A stretch of DNA of 39,232 nt from Candidatus Thioglobus vulcanius (lineage in GTDB: Bacteria > Pseudomonadota > Gammaproteobacteria > PS1 > Pseudothioglobaceae), in assembly GCA_910595855.1 (NCBI GenBank), contig CAJVCJ010000018.1, positions 1 through 39,232 of the forward strand. Direction: 5' to 3'. The number at the start of each line of letters is the position of its first letter. Position 1 is the first letter of the stretch. The translations under genes were made by a program, and so were the position numbers. The notes beneath the pieces were generated by a model that was not told the DNA's origin, did no database searches, and saw only the letters and a list, made by a program, of their open reading frames with translations. Below, in pieces: positions 8,848-16,874 of this stretch.

Positions 8848-9195
8848 ATGAAACTTACAAAAAAAGAAGCTCGTTTAAGAAGAGCAACAAAATTTAGAGC
8901 TAAGCATGCTGACAAAGGTACTGAGCGTTTATGTGTACATAAAACATCGACTCATATCTATGCACAAATTATCAGTAGTTGTGGCACCAAGACTTTAGCT
9001 TCAGCATCAACTTTAGCTAATAAAGCTAAAAATGGCGGTAACGTCGATGCAGCAACTTTAATTGGTACGCAAATTGCCGAAGCTGCTATAAAAGCTAATG
9101 TTGTAAAGGTTGCGTTTGATCGTTCTGGTTTTAAATACCATGGTCGTATCAAGGCGCTAGCAGATGCAGCAAGAGATGGCGGATTAGACTTCTAA
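8848..9195 (+). CDS. rplR: 50S ribosomal protein L18
   Basis: 5S rRNA-binding protein of the central protuberance. It has 115 residues (117 in E. coli), with the basic N-terminus and the C-terminal VAFDRSGFKYHGRIKALADAAR signature in which residues are near-identical to the family. Confidence 0.97.
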   Translation: MKLTKKEARLRRATKFRAKHADKGTERLCVHKTSTHIYAQIISSCGTKTLASASTLANKAKNGGNVDAATLIGTQIAEAAIKANVVKVAFDRSGFKYHGRIKALADAARDGGLDF

Positions 9196-9233
9196 TCAAC
9201 TTTCAACTAAGACAAAATTAAAAGGCGAGAATA

Positions 9234-9752
9234 ATGGCTGAATATAAGAAAAATAAAAATAACGAAGATAGTGATTTAATTGAGAAATTAGTTAACATCC
9301 GTCGTGTTGTAAAAGTAGTTAAAGGTGGACGTATCTTTGGTTTCTCTGCACTGGTTGTTGTTGGTGATGGTAAGGGTAAAGTAGGTTACGGAACGGGTAA
9401 AGCTCGTGAAGTTCCTGCAGCAATCCAAAAAGCAATGGATAAAGCTAAAAAAGCAATGAAAATTGTTCCTTTAACTAACGGAACATTGCATTACTCAATT
9501 ACTTCAAACGTTGGTGCTGCTAAAGTATATATGCAACCCGCTTCAGAAGGTACTGGCGTTATTGCTGGCGGCCCAATGCGTAGTGTGTTAGAAGCTGTTG
9601 GTGTTCACGATATTCTTGCTAAGTGTAACGGCACTCGTAATCCAATTAGTGTTGTACGTGCTACAGTTGAAGGATTAACATCTATGTCTTCTCCATCAAC
9701 GGTTGCTGCTAAGCGTGGTAAGACTGTTGAGCAAATTAAGGGAGAAGCATAA
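9234..9752 (+). CDS. rpsE: 30S ribosomal protein S5
   Basis: Decoding-fidelity protein and part of the mRNA-entry helicase site. It has 172 residues (167 in E. coli), with the dsRNA-binding fold at LVNIRRVVKVVKGGRIFGFS and the GKGKVGYGTGKAREVPAAI stretch. Its stop overlaps the rpmD start by one base. AAGGCGAG is a reasonable ribosome binding site. Confidence 0.98.
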   Translation: MAEYKKNKNNEDSDLIEKLVNIRRVVKVVKGGRIFGFSALVVVGDGKGKVGYGTGKAREVPAAIQKAMDKAKKAMKIVPLTNGTLHYSITSNVGAAKVYMQPASEGTGVIAGGPMRSVLEAVGVHDILAKCNGTRNPISVVRATVEGLTSMSSPSTVAAKRGKTVEQIKGEA

Positions 9753-9934
9753 TGGCTAGTAAAACAGTTACAGTAACTTTATTAAAGAGCTATTTTGGCC
9801 GTCTGCCTTCGCACCGCGCGACAGTATCTGGCTTAGGCTTGAAAAGAATTAACCATACAGTAACACTTGAAGACACGCCTGCAGTTAGAGGCATGATCAA
9901 CAAGATTGCTTACTTATTAAAAGTAGAGGATTAA
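9752..9934 (+). CDS. rpmD: 50S ribosomal protein L30
   Basis: Small large-subunit protein of 60 residues (59 in E. coli), with VTLLKSYFGRLPSHRATVSG and the GLKRINHTVTLEDTPAVRGM core. It sits between rpsE and rplO as usual. Confidence 0.97.
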   Translation: MASKTVTVTLLKSYFGRLPSHRATVSGLGLKRINHTVTLEDTPAVRGMINKIAYLLKVED

Positions 9935-9938
9935 GAGT

Positions 9939-10373
9939 ATGTTTTTAAATACATTAGCACCTAACGAAGGTGAGAAAAGATCTAGAAAACGTGTAGGCCG
10001 TGGTATCGGTTGTGGTTTTGGTAAAACTTGTGGTCGTGGTCATAAAGGTCAAAAGTCACGTACTGGTGGTTCTACTAAAGTAGGTTTTGAAGGTGGTCAG
10101 ATGCCATTACAGCGTCGTCTTCCGAAAGTTGGTTTCTCGTCAAGAGTTTCAATCATCACGTCTCAAGTTACTTTATCTGAAATTGATAAACTAACTGAAA
10201 CAGATATTACAGTTGATGTTTTAAAGCAACACAACTTGATTACTAAAAACATTAAGCGTGTTAAGGTAGTGTTATCTGGCGAAATTAATCGTGCAGTTAC
10301 ATTGACTGGTATTAAAGCGACTAAAGGTGCTACAGCAGCTATCGAAGCAGCTAAAGGCTCTATAAGCGAGTAA
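9939..10373 (+). CDS. rplO: 50S ribosomal protein L15
   Basis: Late-assembly protein with a long glycine and arginine rich N-terminal tail threading 23S rRNA (RVGRGIGCGFGKTCGRGHKG). It has 144 residues, the same as E. coli. It is six bases upstream of secY. Confidence 0.98.
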   Translation: MFLNTLAPNEGEKRSRKRVGRGIGCGFGKTCGRGHKGQKSRTGGSTKVGFEGGQMPLQRRLPKVGFSSRVSIITSQVTLSEIDKLTETDITVDVLKQHNLITKNIKRVKVVLSGEINRAVTLTGIKATKGATAAIEAAKGSISE

Positions 10374-10379
10374 TCATAT

Positions 10380-11675
10380 ATGTCTCAACCCTTAGGCTTA
10401 TCACAAGACTTATCTAAGCGCATCCTCTTTTTGTTGGGTGCGTTGATCGTTTTCAGATTTGGCACACACATTACCATTCCATTTATTTCGAGCGCTGCTT
10501 TAGCGTCTTTGGTGCAAGATCAGCAAGGTACGATCCTGGATATGTTTAATATGTTTTCGGGTGGTGCGTTAGAGCGTTTATCAATTTTCACATTGGGCAT
10601 CATGCCGTACATTTCTGCTTCTATTATTATCACTCTGATGACCTCAGTAGTGCCTAAACTAGAACAATTAAAGAAAGAAGGTGAAACTGGAAAACGTAAG
10701 ATCACACAGTACACTCGTATGGGTACTGTTGTTCTGGCTCTATTTCAGTCTTACGGTATTTCTATTGCCTTACAATCTCAAAGTGCTGGTGGCATTGCTC
10801 TAGTTACACAGGGTGGATTTACATTTAGCATGGTGACTGTTATTACATTAACAACCGGTACACTATTTTTAATGTGGCTTGGTGAGCAGATTACTGAAAA
10901 AGGTATTGGTAACGGCATCTCTATGATTATTTTTGCCGGTATTGTCTCTGGTTTGCCTTCAGCATTCGGATCTACGTTATCGTTAGTATCTACAGGTGAA
11001 TTGACTGTAATTCTTGTAGTTATCTTACTTGCAATGACATTATTAGTCACTGCTTTTGTTGTCTTTATGGAGCGAGGTCAGCGCCGTATTACCGTTAACT
11101 ACGCGAAACGTCAACAAGGTCGTAAGATGGTTGGTGGTCAAAGTTCATACTTACCATTGAAGATTAACATGGCTGGTGTTATTCCACCTATTTTTGCCTC
11201 TTCAATTATCTTGTTCCCAGCAAGCTTAGGCGGCTGGTTCTCACAAAGTGAAGGTATGGGTTGGTTAGCTGATATTACAGCGAGCATCTCTCCAGGACAG
11301 CCGTTATATGTATTGTTTTATGGTTTAGCGATTGTATTTTTTACTTTTTTCTATACAGCGCTAACTTTCGATTCAAAAGATACTGCTGACAACTTACGTA
11401 AATCAGGTGGCTTTATTCCTGGTATACGTCCAGGCAAGCATTCAGCAGATTACATTGATTCAGTAATGTCTAGACTAACTGCTTCAGGTGCAATTTATAT
11501 TACTGCGGTATGTTTATTGCCAGAATTTTTAATTTTATATTGGAACGTGCCATTTTACTTTGGCGGTACCAGTTTATTAATCATCGTCGTAGTGGTGATG
11601 GATTTTATCGCACAAGCCCAGTCTCATTTAATGTCAAATCAGTACGAGTCATTAATGAAGAAGTCTGGCGTTTAA
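10380..11675 (+). CDS. secY: Sec translocase channel subunit SecY
   Basis: Protein-conducting channel of the inner membrane, working with SecE, SecG and SecA. It has 431 residues (443 in E. coli) and about ten hydrophobic membrane segments. Typical signatures are FRFGTHITIPFI near the N-terminus, the plug region FNMFSGGALERLSIFTLGIMPYI, and the cytosolic loop RITVNYAKRQQGRKM. This is the channel through which the window's exported cytochromes and rhodaneses would pass. Confidence 0.98.
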   Translation: MSQPLGLSQDLSKRILFLLGALIVFRFGTHITIPFISSAALASLVQDQQGTILDMFNMFSGGALERLSIFTLGIMPYISASIIITLMTSVVPKLEQLKKEGETGKRKITQYTRMGTVVLALFQSYGISIALQSQSAGGIALVTQGGFTFSMVTVITLTTGTLFLMWLGEQITEKGIGNGISMIIFAGIVSGLPSAFGSTLSLVSTGELTVILVVILLAMTLLVTAFVVFMERGQRRITVNYAKRQQGRKMVGGQSSYLPLKINMAGVIPPIFASSIILFPASLGGWFSQSEGMGWLADITASISPGQPLYVLFYGLAIVFFTFFYTALTFDSKDTADNLRKSGGFIPGIRPGKHSADYIDSVMSRLTASGAIYITAVCLLPEFLILYWNVPFYFGGTSLLIIVVVVMDFIAQAQSHLMSNQYESLMKKSGV

Positions 11676-11693
11676 TAACCAAAGGTAGCAATC

Positions 11694-11807
11694 ATGAAAG
11701 TAAGAGCATCTGTTAAGAAAATTTGTATTAATTGTAAAATCATCAAGCGCCACGGCGTTGTGAGAGTAATTTGTAAAGAGCCTCGTCATAAACAAAGACA
11801 AGGCTAA
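11694..11807 (+). CDS. rpmJ: 50S ribosomal protein L36 (zinc form)
   Basis: Very short protein of 37 residues starting MKVRASVKKICINCK and ending KEPRHKQRQG. Cys11, Cys14, Cys27 and His32 form the zinc-ribbon set, so this is the zinc-binding paralogue. It follows secY by 18 bases and ends the spc operon, as in E. coli. Its small size means it is easily missed. Confidence 0.96.
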   Translation: MKVRASVKKICINCKIIKRHGVVRVICKEPRHKQRQG

Positions 11808-11813
11808 TTTCAA

Positions 11814-11842
11814 TTGACATTGTTAAGCGTGCAACGTATAAT
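11814..11842 (+). promoter_or_regulatory. Consensus sigma-70 promoter for rpsM operon
   Basis: TTGACA at 11814-11819 and TATAAT at 11837-11842, separated by exactly 17 bases: a perfect match to the sigma-70 consensus. Transcription would start near 11849, giving a leader of about 85 bases before rpsM. It lies directly after the rpmJ stop, so the alpha operon can be transcribed independently of spc. Confidence 0.85.
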
Positions 11843-11935
11843 TGCCCGTTTTTCAAATTTGAATTTTGTAAGGTCTAATTAACATAAAATGATCAATCAA
11901 AATTAAGACTAAGAAGTAAAGGTATAAGGAAAACT

Positions 11936-12289
11936 ATGGCTAGAATAGCGGGAATAAACATTCCAACAAACAAACATATTGTAATTGCCCTACGTGCAAT
12001 TTTTGGTATTGGTGACACAAGAGCTAAAATGATTTGTGAAACTTTAAATATCGATCCATCAACGAAGGTTTCTCAGATTCCTGAAGATCAGGTTGAATTA
12101 ATTCGTGCTGAAGTGGCTAAATTTGAGGTTGAAGGTGATCTTCGTCGTCAAGTAGCTATGGATATCAAACGATTAAAAGATCTAGGTTGTTATCGCGGTG
12201 TTCGTCATAGAAAAGGCTTGCCTCTTCGTGGTCAAAAAACTAAAACTAACGCTAGAACTCGTAAGGGTCCTCGTCGTTTAATCAAATAA
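11936..12289 (+). CDS. rpsM: 30S ribosomal protein S13
   Basis: Head protein bridging to the large subunit and contacting P-site tRNA. It has 117 residues (118 in E. coli), with MARIAGINIPTNKHIVIAL at the start and RGLPLRGQ-like KGLPLRGQKTKTNARTRKG at the end. First gene of the alpha operon; AAGGAAAA precedes the ATG. In E. coli the leader binds S4 for feedback; that was not verified here. Confidence 0.98.
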   Translation: MARIAGINIPTNKHIVIALRAIFGIGDTRAKMICETLNIDPSTKVSQIPEDQVELIRAEVAKFEVEGDLRRQVAMDIKRLKDLGCYRGVRHRKGLPLRGQKTKTNARTRKGPRRLIK

Positions 12290-12304
12290 TCATAGGTAAA
12301 GAAA

Positions 12305-12688
12305 ATGGCTAAAGCTCCAATTAAAAAGAAGTCTAAGAAAGTAGTTACGGACGGTATTGCGCATATTCATGCGACGTTTAATAATACCATCGTTATGATT
12401 ACAGATCGTCATGGTAATGCTGTATGTTGGGCTACATCAGGCGGTTCTGGTTTTAGAGGTTCAAGAAAATCAACACCATTTGCTGCACAAGTTGCAGCAG
12501 GCAACTGTGGTGAAAAAGCCCTTGCCTTTGGTATGAAAAATGTTGAAGTACGCGTTAAAGGTCCAGGTCCCGGTAGAGATTCTGCGATTCGTGGTCTTAA
12601 TGCACAAGGTTTAAAAATTCAATCAATTACAGATGTAACGCCAATCCCTCATAATGGTTGTCGTCCTTCTAAGAAACGTAGAGTATAA
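12305..12688 (+). CDS. rpsK: 30S ribosomal protein S11
   Basis: Platform protein near the mRNA exit. It has 127 residues (129 in E. coli), with HIHATFNNTIVMITDRHGN, VRVKGPGPGRDSAIRGLN and the C-terminal IPHNGCRPSKKRRV. It lies between rpsM and rpsD in standard order. Confidence 0.98.
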   Translation: MAKAPIKKKSKKVVTDGIAHIHATFNNTIVMITDRHGNAVCWATSGGSGFRGSRKSTPFAAQVAAGNCGEKALAFGMKNVEVRVKGPGPGRDSAIRGLNAQGLKIQSITDVTPIPHNGCRPSKKRRV

Positions 12689-12697
12689 GGATAAATT

Positions 12698-13324
12698 ATG
12701 GCTAGATATACTGGACCAACTTGTAAATTAGCACGTCGCGAAGGCACGGACTTATTTCTTAAAAGTGGCGTTAGATCATTAGATTCAAAATGTAAATTAA
12801 CTCAATTACCTGGTGTACATGGCGCTAATGTTCGTCGCCAAAAAGGTACTGAGTATGGCTTACAACTTCGTGAGAAGCAAAAAGTACGTCGTATTTATGG
12901 TGTATTAGAAAAGCAATTTAGCCTTTACTACAAAAAAGCTTCTCAAAAGAAAGGTTCAACAGGTGAAAACTTATTATCTTTCCTTGAGTGTCGTTTAGAC
13001 AATGTTGTTTACCGTATGGGCTTTGGCTCTACTCGTGCTGAAGCTAGACAGTTGGTTTCTCATAAGTCTATTTTGGTCAACGGTTCAATTGTTAATATTC
13101 CTTCTTATCAAGTAAGTGCGAATGATGAAATTTCTATTCGTGAGAAAGCTAAAAAACAATCCCGTATTCAATTGGCAATCGAACTTGCAGAGCAAGGTGA
13201 TCAAGCTGACTGGATTGATGTTGATACTAAAGCACTTAAGGGTGTATTTAAAAATGTTCCTGCACGTGATGATCTATCTTCAGACATCCAAGAGCATTTA
13301 ATTGTTGAATTGTATTCTAAGTAA
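12698..13324 (+). CDS. rpsD: 30S ribosomal protein S4
   Basis: 16S assembly initiator, and in E. coli the repressor of this operon. It has 208 residues (206 in E. coli), with the S4 RNA-binding domain at MGFGSTRAEARQLVSHKSILVNG and the C-terminal EHLIVELYSK. It is ten bases upstream of rpoA. Confidence 0.98.
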   Translation: MARYTGPTCKLARREGTDLFLKSGVRSLDSKCKLTQLPGVHGANVRRQKGTEYGLQLREKQKVRRIYGVLEKQFSLYYKKASQKKGSTGENLLSFLECRLDNVVYRMGFGSTRAEARQLVSHKSILVNGSIVNIPSYQVSANDEISIREKAKKQSRIQLAIELAEQGDQADWIDVDTKALKGVFKNVPARDDLSSDIQEHLIVELYSK

Positions 13325-13334
13325 GGAATTTAAT

Positions 13335-14315
13335 ATGCAAGGTACCGCAAAAGATTTTTTAAAGCCAAAACTAGTTGAATCTAATGAGACAGCTGCTAAT
13401 GAGTTCAAGGTAGTTCTTGAGCCATTAGAGAGAGGTTTTGGTCATACCTTAGGTAATGCCCTAAGAAGAACATTATTATCTTCAATGACTGGTTCTGCTA
13501 TTACAGAAGTAGCAATTGATGGTGTTATGCATGAATACTCAACGATTGATGGTGTGCAAGAAGACGTTTTAGACATTCTGTTAAACCTTAAAGAAGTTTC
13601 TGTTGGTTTAAACACATCTGAACTGGCTGAAGTTATAATTGACAAAAAAGGTCCTTGTGTAATTACTGTTGCTGATATTGAATCAAATGGTAGTGATATC
13701 ACAGCATTCAATCCTGATTTTGTAATTGCAACTATCAATGATGGTGGTCATATGCGTATGACAATTAAGATTGGTACTGGTGTTGGTTATGACACTGCAG
13801 TATCGCGTTCTGATGAAACATCCACTATTGGCGGTATTCAACTTGATGCTAGTTTTTCACCAATTAAACGCGTAAGCTTTACAGTTGATGCTTGTAGAGT
13901 AGGTGAAAAAGTTAATCTTGATAAATTAAACATGACGATTGAAACAAACGGATCTGTTAGTGCAGAATCAGCAATTAAACGTGCTGCTTCAATCCTACAA
14001 GATCAGTTGTCTTCATTTGTCGAGCTTGAACTAGTTAAAGAAGAAGAGGCGTTACCAACATCTGATGATTTCGATCCTCAGTTATTGGCTGCTGTTGATG
14101 AGTTAGAATTAACAGTTCGTAGTGCAAACTGTCTTAAAGCAGAGCAAATCTACTACATTGGTGATTTAATCCAAAAGTCTGAACAAGACTTATTAAGAAC
14201 GCCTAATTTAGGTCGTAAATCATTGAACGAAATTAAAGAAGTATTAACTGACAAGAAGCTTGAATTAGGGACAGACATTCCTAATTGGCCTCCAGTTGAT
14301 CTAATGAGTGAATAA
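13335..14315 (+). CDS. rpoA: RNA polymerase alpha subunit
   Basis: Dimerises to start RNA polymerase assembly and contacts activators and UP elements. The 326-residue product (329 in E. coli) has the N-terminal domain (LEPLERGFGHTLGNALRR) and the C-terminal domain (GRKSLNEIKEVL). The ATG at 13335, in MQGTAKDFLKPKLV, matches E. coli MQGSVTEFLKPRLV and has AAGGA upstream; an in-frame ATG at 13302 inside rpsD was rejected. Confidence 0.97.
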   Translation: MQGTAKDFLKPKLVESNETAANEFKVVLEPLERGFGHTLGNALRRTLLSSMTGSAITEVAIDGVMHEYSTIDGVQEDVLDILLNLKEVSVGLNTSELAEVIIDKKGPCVITVADIESNGSDITAFNPDFVIATINDGGHMRMTIKIGTGVGYDTAVSRSDETSTIGGIQLDASFSPIKRVSFTVDACRVGEKVNLDKLNMTIETNGSVSAESAIKRAASILQDQLSSFVELELVKEEEALPTSDDFDPQLLAAVDELELTVRSANCLKAEQIYYIGDLIQKSEQDLLRTPNLGRKSLNEIKEVLTDKKLELGTDIPNWPPVDLMSE

Positions 14316-14324
14316 GGAAATATA

Positions 14325-14720
14325 ATGAGACATAGAAAGTCAGGTAGACAACTAAATCGTAACTCTTCTCACCGTAAGGCAATGTTTAAGAACATGGCTA
14401 ACTCGTTATTCGAGCATGAGACAATCAGAACTACTTTGCCAAAAGCAAAAGAGCTTCGTCGTGTGGTAGAGCCTTTAATCACTAAAGCTAAAACAGATTC
14501 TGTTGCTAATCGACGTAACGCTTTTGCTAAGTTACGTGATGATGCAATGGTTGCAAAATTATTTACTCAGCTGGGTCCTTTCTACAAAGATCGCCCTGGT
14601 GGTTACATTCGTATTTTAAAAGCTGGTTTCCGTACTGGCGATAAAGCGCCAATGGCAATTGTTCAATTGGTTGATTTTGATAGCACTGCATCTGCAGAAG
14701 CTACTTCTACAGTTTCATAA
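14325..14720 (+). CDS. rplQ: 50S ribosomal protein L17
   Basis: Protein near the tunnel exit. It has 131 residues (127 in E. coli), beginning MRHRKSGRQLNRNSSHRKAM. Normally the last gene of the alpha operon; here rpsU follows after only 12 bases with no terminator. Confidence 0.98.
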   Translation: MRHRKSGRQLNRNSSHRKAMFKNMANSLFEHETIRTTLPKAKELRRVVEPLITKAKTDSVANRRNAFAKLRDDAMVAKLFTQLGPFYKDRPGGYIRILKAGFRTGDKAPMAIVQLVDFDSTASAEATSTVS

Positions 14721-14732
14721 GGAAAATATAAC

Positions 14733-14948
14733 ATGCCTTCAATTAAAGTAAGAGAGAACGAACCTTTTGATATTGCACTTAGACGTTTTCGTCGTTCATG
14801 TGATCGTGCTGGTGTTATTACAGATGTTCGTAAGAAAGAATTTTTTGAAAAGCAAACATGGGTTAATAAACGCATGAAAGCTGCAGCGGTTAAGCGTACT
14901 CATAAAGAGATGGCTAAAAACCGAGTACATCGCAAACGCATGTACTAG
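14733..14948 (+). CDS. rpsU: 30S ribosomal protein S21
   Basis: Small basic protein near the anti-Shine-Dalgarno helix, needed for initiation on natural mRNAs. It has 71 residues, as in E. coli, with VRENEPFDIALRRFRRSCD. In E. coli rpsU heads the rpsU-dnaG-rpoD operon; here it is joined to rplQ and followed by a strong terminator and yqeY, so dnaG and rpoD must be elsewhere. Confidence 0.97.
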   Translation: MPSIKVRENEPFDIALRRFRRSCDRAGVITDVRKKEFFEKQTWVNKRMKAAAVKRTHKEMAKNRVHRKRMY

Positions 14949-14957
14949 AAGTTTATC

Positions 14958-14990
14958 AAAATGCGGTTTATAGTTAAACCGCATTTTTTT
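14958..14990 (+). terminator. Strong intrinsic terminator after rpsU
   Basis: A perfect 13-bp stem (14958-14970 with 14975-14987) with a four-base loop, followed by a T run. It ends the ribosomal supercluster. The loop side contains TATAGT (14969-14974), a possible -10 for yqeY, with no clear -35. Confidence 0.93.
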
Positions 14991-15020
14991 TACTTTTTTT
15001 TTACTTACCAATTAATAACT

Positions 15021-15467
15021 ATGTCAGAACTTAAAGCACGCATTATCGAAGATATGAAAGCCGCCATGAAGGCAAAAGACAAGGGCGCCTTAAAAGCAGT
15101 ACGCATGATCTTGGGTGCGGTTAAGCAGCGTGAAGTTGATGAACGTATTGAACTTGACGATACCCAAGTTTTAACAGTTATTCAAAAAATGGTTAAACAG
15201 CGCAAAGACTCAATTTCACAATTCAAAGATGCTGGTCGCGATGATCTTGTTGATGTTGAAGAAGCTGAATTAGTCATTATTAATAATTACATGCCAGTAC
15301 AAATGTCAGAAGCTGAAGTTAGCGCTGCTGTCGATAAAGCTATTGCTGATTCTGGTGCTTCTTCCATGCAAGACATGGGTAAGCTCATGGGCTTGTTAAA
15401 ACCTCAATTAGACGGTAAAGCCGACATGGGTGCGGTATCAGCCTTAATTCGCTCAAAACTATCTTAA
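15021..15467 (+). CDS. yqeY: GatB/YqeY domain protein
   Basis: Small helical protein of 148 residues related to the C-terminal tRNA-binding domain of GatB. Typical stretches are VRMILGAVKQREVD, VIQKMVKQRKDSI and DMGKLMGLLKPQLDGKADMG. Family members often sit near rpsU and dnaG, in line with this position after rpsU; exact role is unsettled. The start MSELKARIIEDMKAAMKAKD matches the family; an upstream in-frame ATG lies within the terminator and was rejected. Eleven bases separate it from the next gene, so co-transcription is likely. Confidence 0.93.
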   Translation: MSELKARIIEDMKAAMKAKDKGALKAVRMILGAVKQREVDERIELDDTQVLTVIQKMVKQRKDSISQFKDAGRDDLVDVEEAELVIINNYMPVQMSEAEVSAAVDKAIADSGASSMQDMGKLMGLLKPQLDGKADMGAVSALIRSKLS

Positions 15468-15478
15468 AATAGATTTTT

Positions 15479-16084
15479 ATGCGTTTTCTGTTCTATCTTT
15501 TTCTTCTAATATCAGTATCTTCTTTTGCGAAAGAGGTGTTAATTGAGAATGGCCTTAAGTCAGTTCCGGTGATTGTAGGCGATGAGGTAATTTCTATTAC
15601 CAGAAATCAGGATCGAAAGCACAATATCATGAAGTTTTACCAGGGCACTTGGCGCGGTAAGATTCAGCCATTACATCCCTTTAAGTCACCTTTAGTGGAA
15701 ACCGTTGCAGAGTTAGAAGTGATTGATTATATTGATCAAATCTCCCATGGTGACGACTCTATTCTGATTGTGGATTCAAGACCTCAATCAGCAACCATGA
15801 TAACTGGAAAAATTCCAGGTGCTGTTAGAATTGACACTAAGCAGCTACTCTCCTTGGAAGATAGAAAGAGTGCTTTTAAAAGGTTTAATGTAGCCTGGAA
15901 AGACAATCAATGGGATTTTAGCAATGCTAAAACCTTAGTGCTTTATTGTAATGGCTTCTGGTGTGGAAAATCCCCCCGCATGATACGTAAACTACTAATA
16001 CTTGATTATCCTGCCAATAAGCTTAAATACTATCGCGGTGGCATGCAAGCCTGGCGTTCAGTCGGACTCACAACCGTTAAATAG
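15479..16084 (+). CDS. Exported rhodanese-like protein 1
   Basis: Predicted periplasmic sulfur-transfer protein of 201 residues. A signal peptide occupies about residues 1-18 (MRFLFYLFLLISVSSFAKE). A conserved region with TRNQDRK (41-47), KFYQ and HPFKSPLVET precedes a rhodanese domain: IVDSRPQSA, then GKIPGAVRID, the active-site loop YCNGFWCGKS with Cys157 and Cys162, and YYRGGMQAW. The loop is longer than a usual rhodanese loop (for example CNAGRQS in PspE), with a second cysteine. Substrate is unknown. Paralogue of the next gene. Confidence 0.85.
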   Translation: MRFLFYLFLLISVSSFAKEVLIENGLKSVPVIVGDEVISITRNQDRKHNIMKFYQGTWRGKIQPLHPFKSPLVETVAELEVIDYIDQISHGDDSILIVDSRPQSATMITGKIPGAVRIDTKQLLSLEDRKSAFKRFNVAWKDNQWDFSNAKTLVLYCNGFWCGKSPRMIRKLLILDYPANKLKYYRGGMQAWRSVGLTTVK

Positions 16085-16102
16085 TCGCTCCTTTAAAATA
16101 AG

Positions 16103-16108
16103 TATAAT
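16103..16108 (+). promoter_or_regulatory. Possible -10 box before rhodanese 2
   Basis: TATAAT in the 70-base gap before the second rhodanese gene. No convincing -35 at 16-18 bases upstream, so this is tentative. Confidence 0.3.
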
Positions 16109-16154
16109 TTACACTTGTATATCATATAACTTATTTAACTTACTTCTATACGTC

Positions 16155-16874
16155 ATGAAAACACTATCAGCTTTATTTATTCTATTATCACTCAGTGCAT
16201 CTAGCTATAGTTATGCTGAAGAAAAATCTGAAGTTTCGCTTAAAACAGCAGCAGAAAACAGTGTTTTAGATGGCAATGTTGTTAAAAAAAGAAATAAAAA
16301 AATGAAAAAATCGGTTTATATTAAACCGAACATATTACAAGTAAAAGTAATTATTAGTGGTGAAGAAGTTGTTATTCAGCGCAATCAAGATCGAAAAGCC
16401 CTGGTAACTAAATTTTATCAAAAAACAGGTCGCGGTATTATCAAGCCGATGCACCCATTTAAACCGCATGCTGTTGAAACAATTGCCGAACATGAGATGA
16501 TAGATTATATCTCCAGGGTTTCTTTGCCTGAATGGAATACGGCGGTGGTTGATGCAAGAAAATCTGTTTGGCTAACGCTAACAGGAATCTTGCCAGGTGC
16601 AACACATGTGCCATTTCATAAGTTTAACAAGGATAAGAATTATGCACGAGAAGTAATGGAAGAAGAGTTTGGTGTCATCTACGATGCCAATGGAATTCGT
16701 GATTTCTCAAGCGCTAAAACCTTGGCAATCTATTGTAACGGCAATTGGTGCAGAATGTCACCCGAGCTAATCTGGGGTTTATTGAACTATGGCTATCCAG
16801 CAGAAAAAATAAAATACTACCGCGGTGGCATGCAAGCTTGGCAGTTGCTTGGCTTAACAACAGTAGGTGGTTAA
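16155..16874 (+). CDS. Exported rhodanese-like protein 2
   Basis: Paralogue of the preceding gene, 239 residues from the ATG at 16155 (MKTLSALFILLSLSASSYSY, a clear signal peptide). An in-frame ATG at 16002 lies inside the preceding gene and would bury that signal. A lysine-rich linker (about 43-53) is extra. Shared motifs: QRNQDRK (75-81), KFYQKTGRG, HPFKPHAVET, then VDARKSVWL, TGILPGATH, YCNGNWCRMS with Cys194 and Cys199, and YYRGGMQAW. The two genes are nearly identical in DNA at the last motif (16024 and 16811 onward). The function inferred is periplasmic sulfane handling; substrate unknown. Confidence 0.85.
   Translation: MKTLSALFILLSLSASSYSYAEEKSEVSLKTAAENSVLDGNVVKKRNKKMKKSVYIKPNILQVKVIISGEEVVIQRNQDRKALVTKFYQKTGRGIIKPMHPFKPHAVETIAEHEMIDYISRVSLPEWNTAVVDARKSVWLTLTGILPGATHVPFHKFNKDKNYAREVMEEEFGVIYDANGIRDFSSAKTLAIYCNGNWCRMSPELIWGLLNYGYPAEKIKYYRGGMQAWQLLGLTTVGG

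Noticed and set aside
10778..11050. 90-codon minus-strand open frame within secY
   Set aside because: Shadow of the hydrophobic secY coding sequence; no family resemblance or ribosome binding site.
11849..11875. Palindrome TTCAAATTTGAA after the rpsM promoter as a terminator or operator
   Set aside because: It is a simple A/T palindrome with no loop and no GC stem; insufficient to call a site.
13302..13334. Upstream ATG for rpoA inside rpsD
   Set aside because: The ATG at 13335 aligns with the E. coli start and has a ribosome binding site.
16002..16154. Upstream start for rhodanese 2
   Set aside because: The extra 51 residues are out-of-frame coding of rhodanese 1 plus spacer, and would bury the signal peptide.
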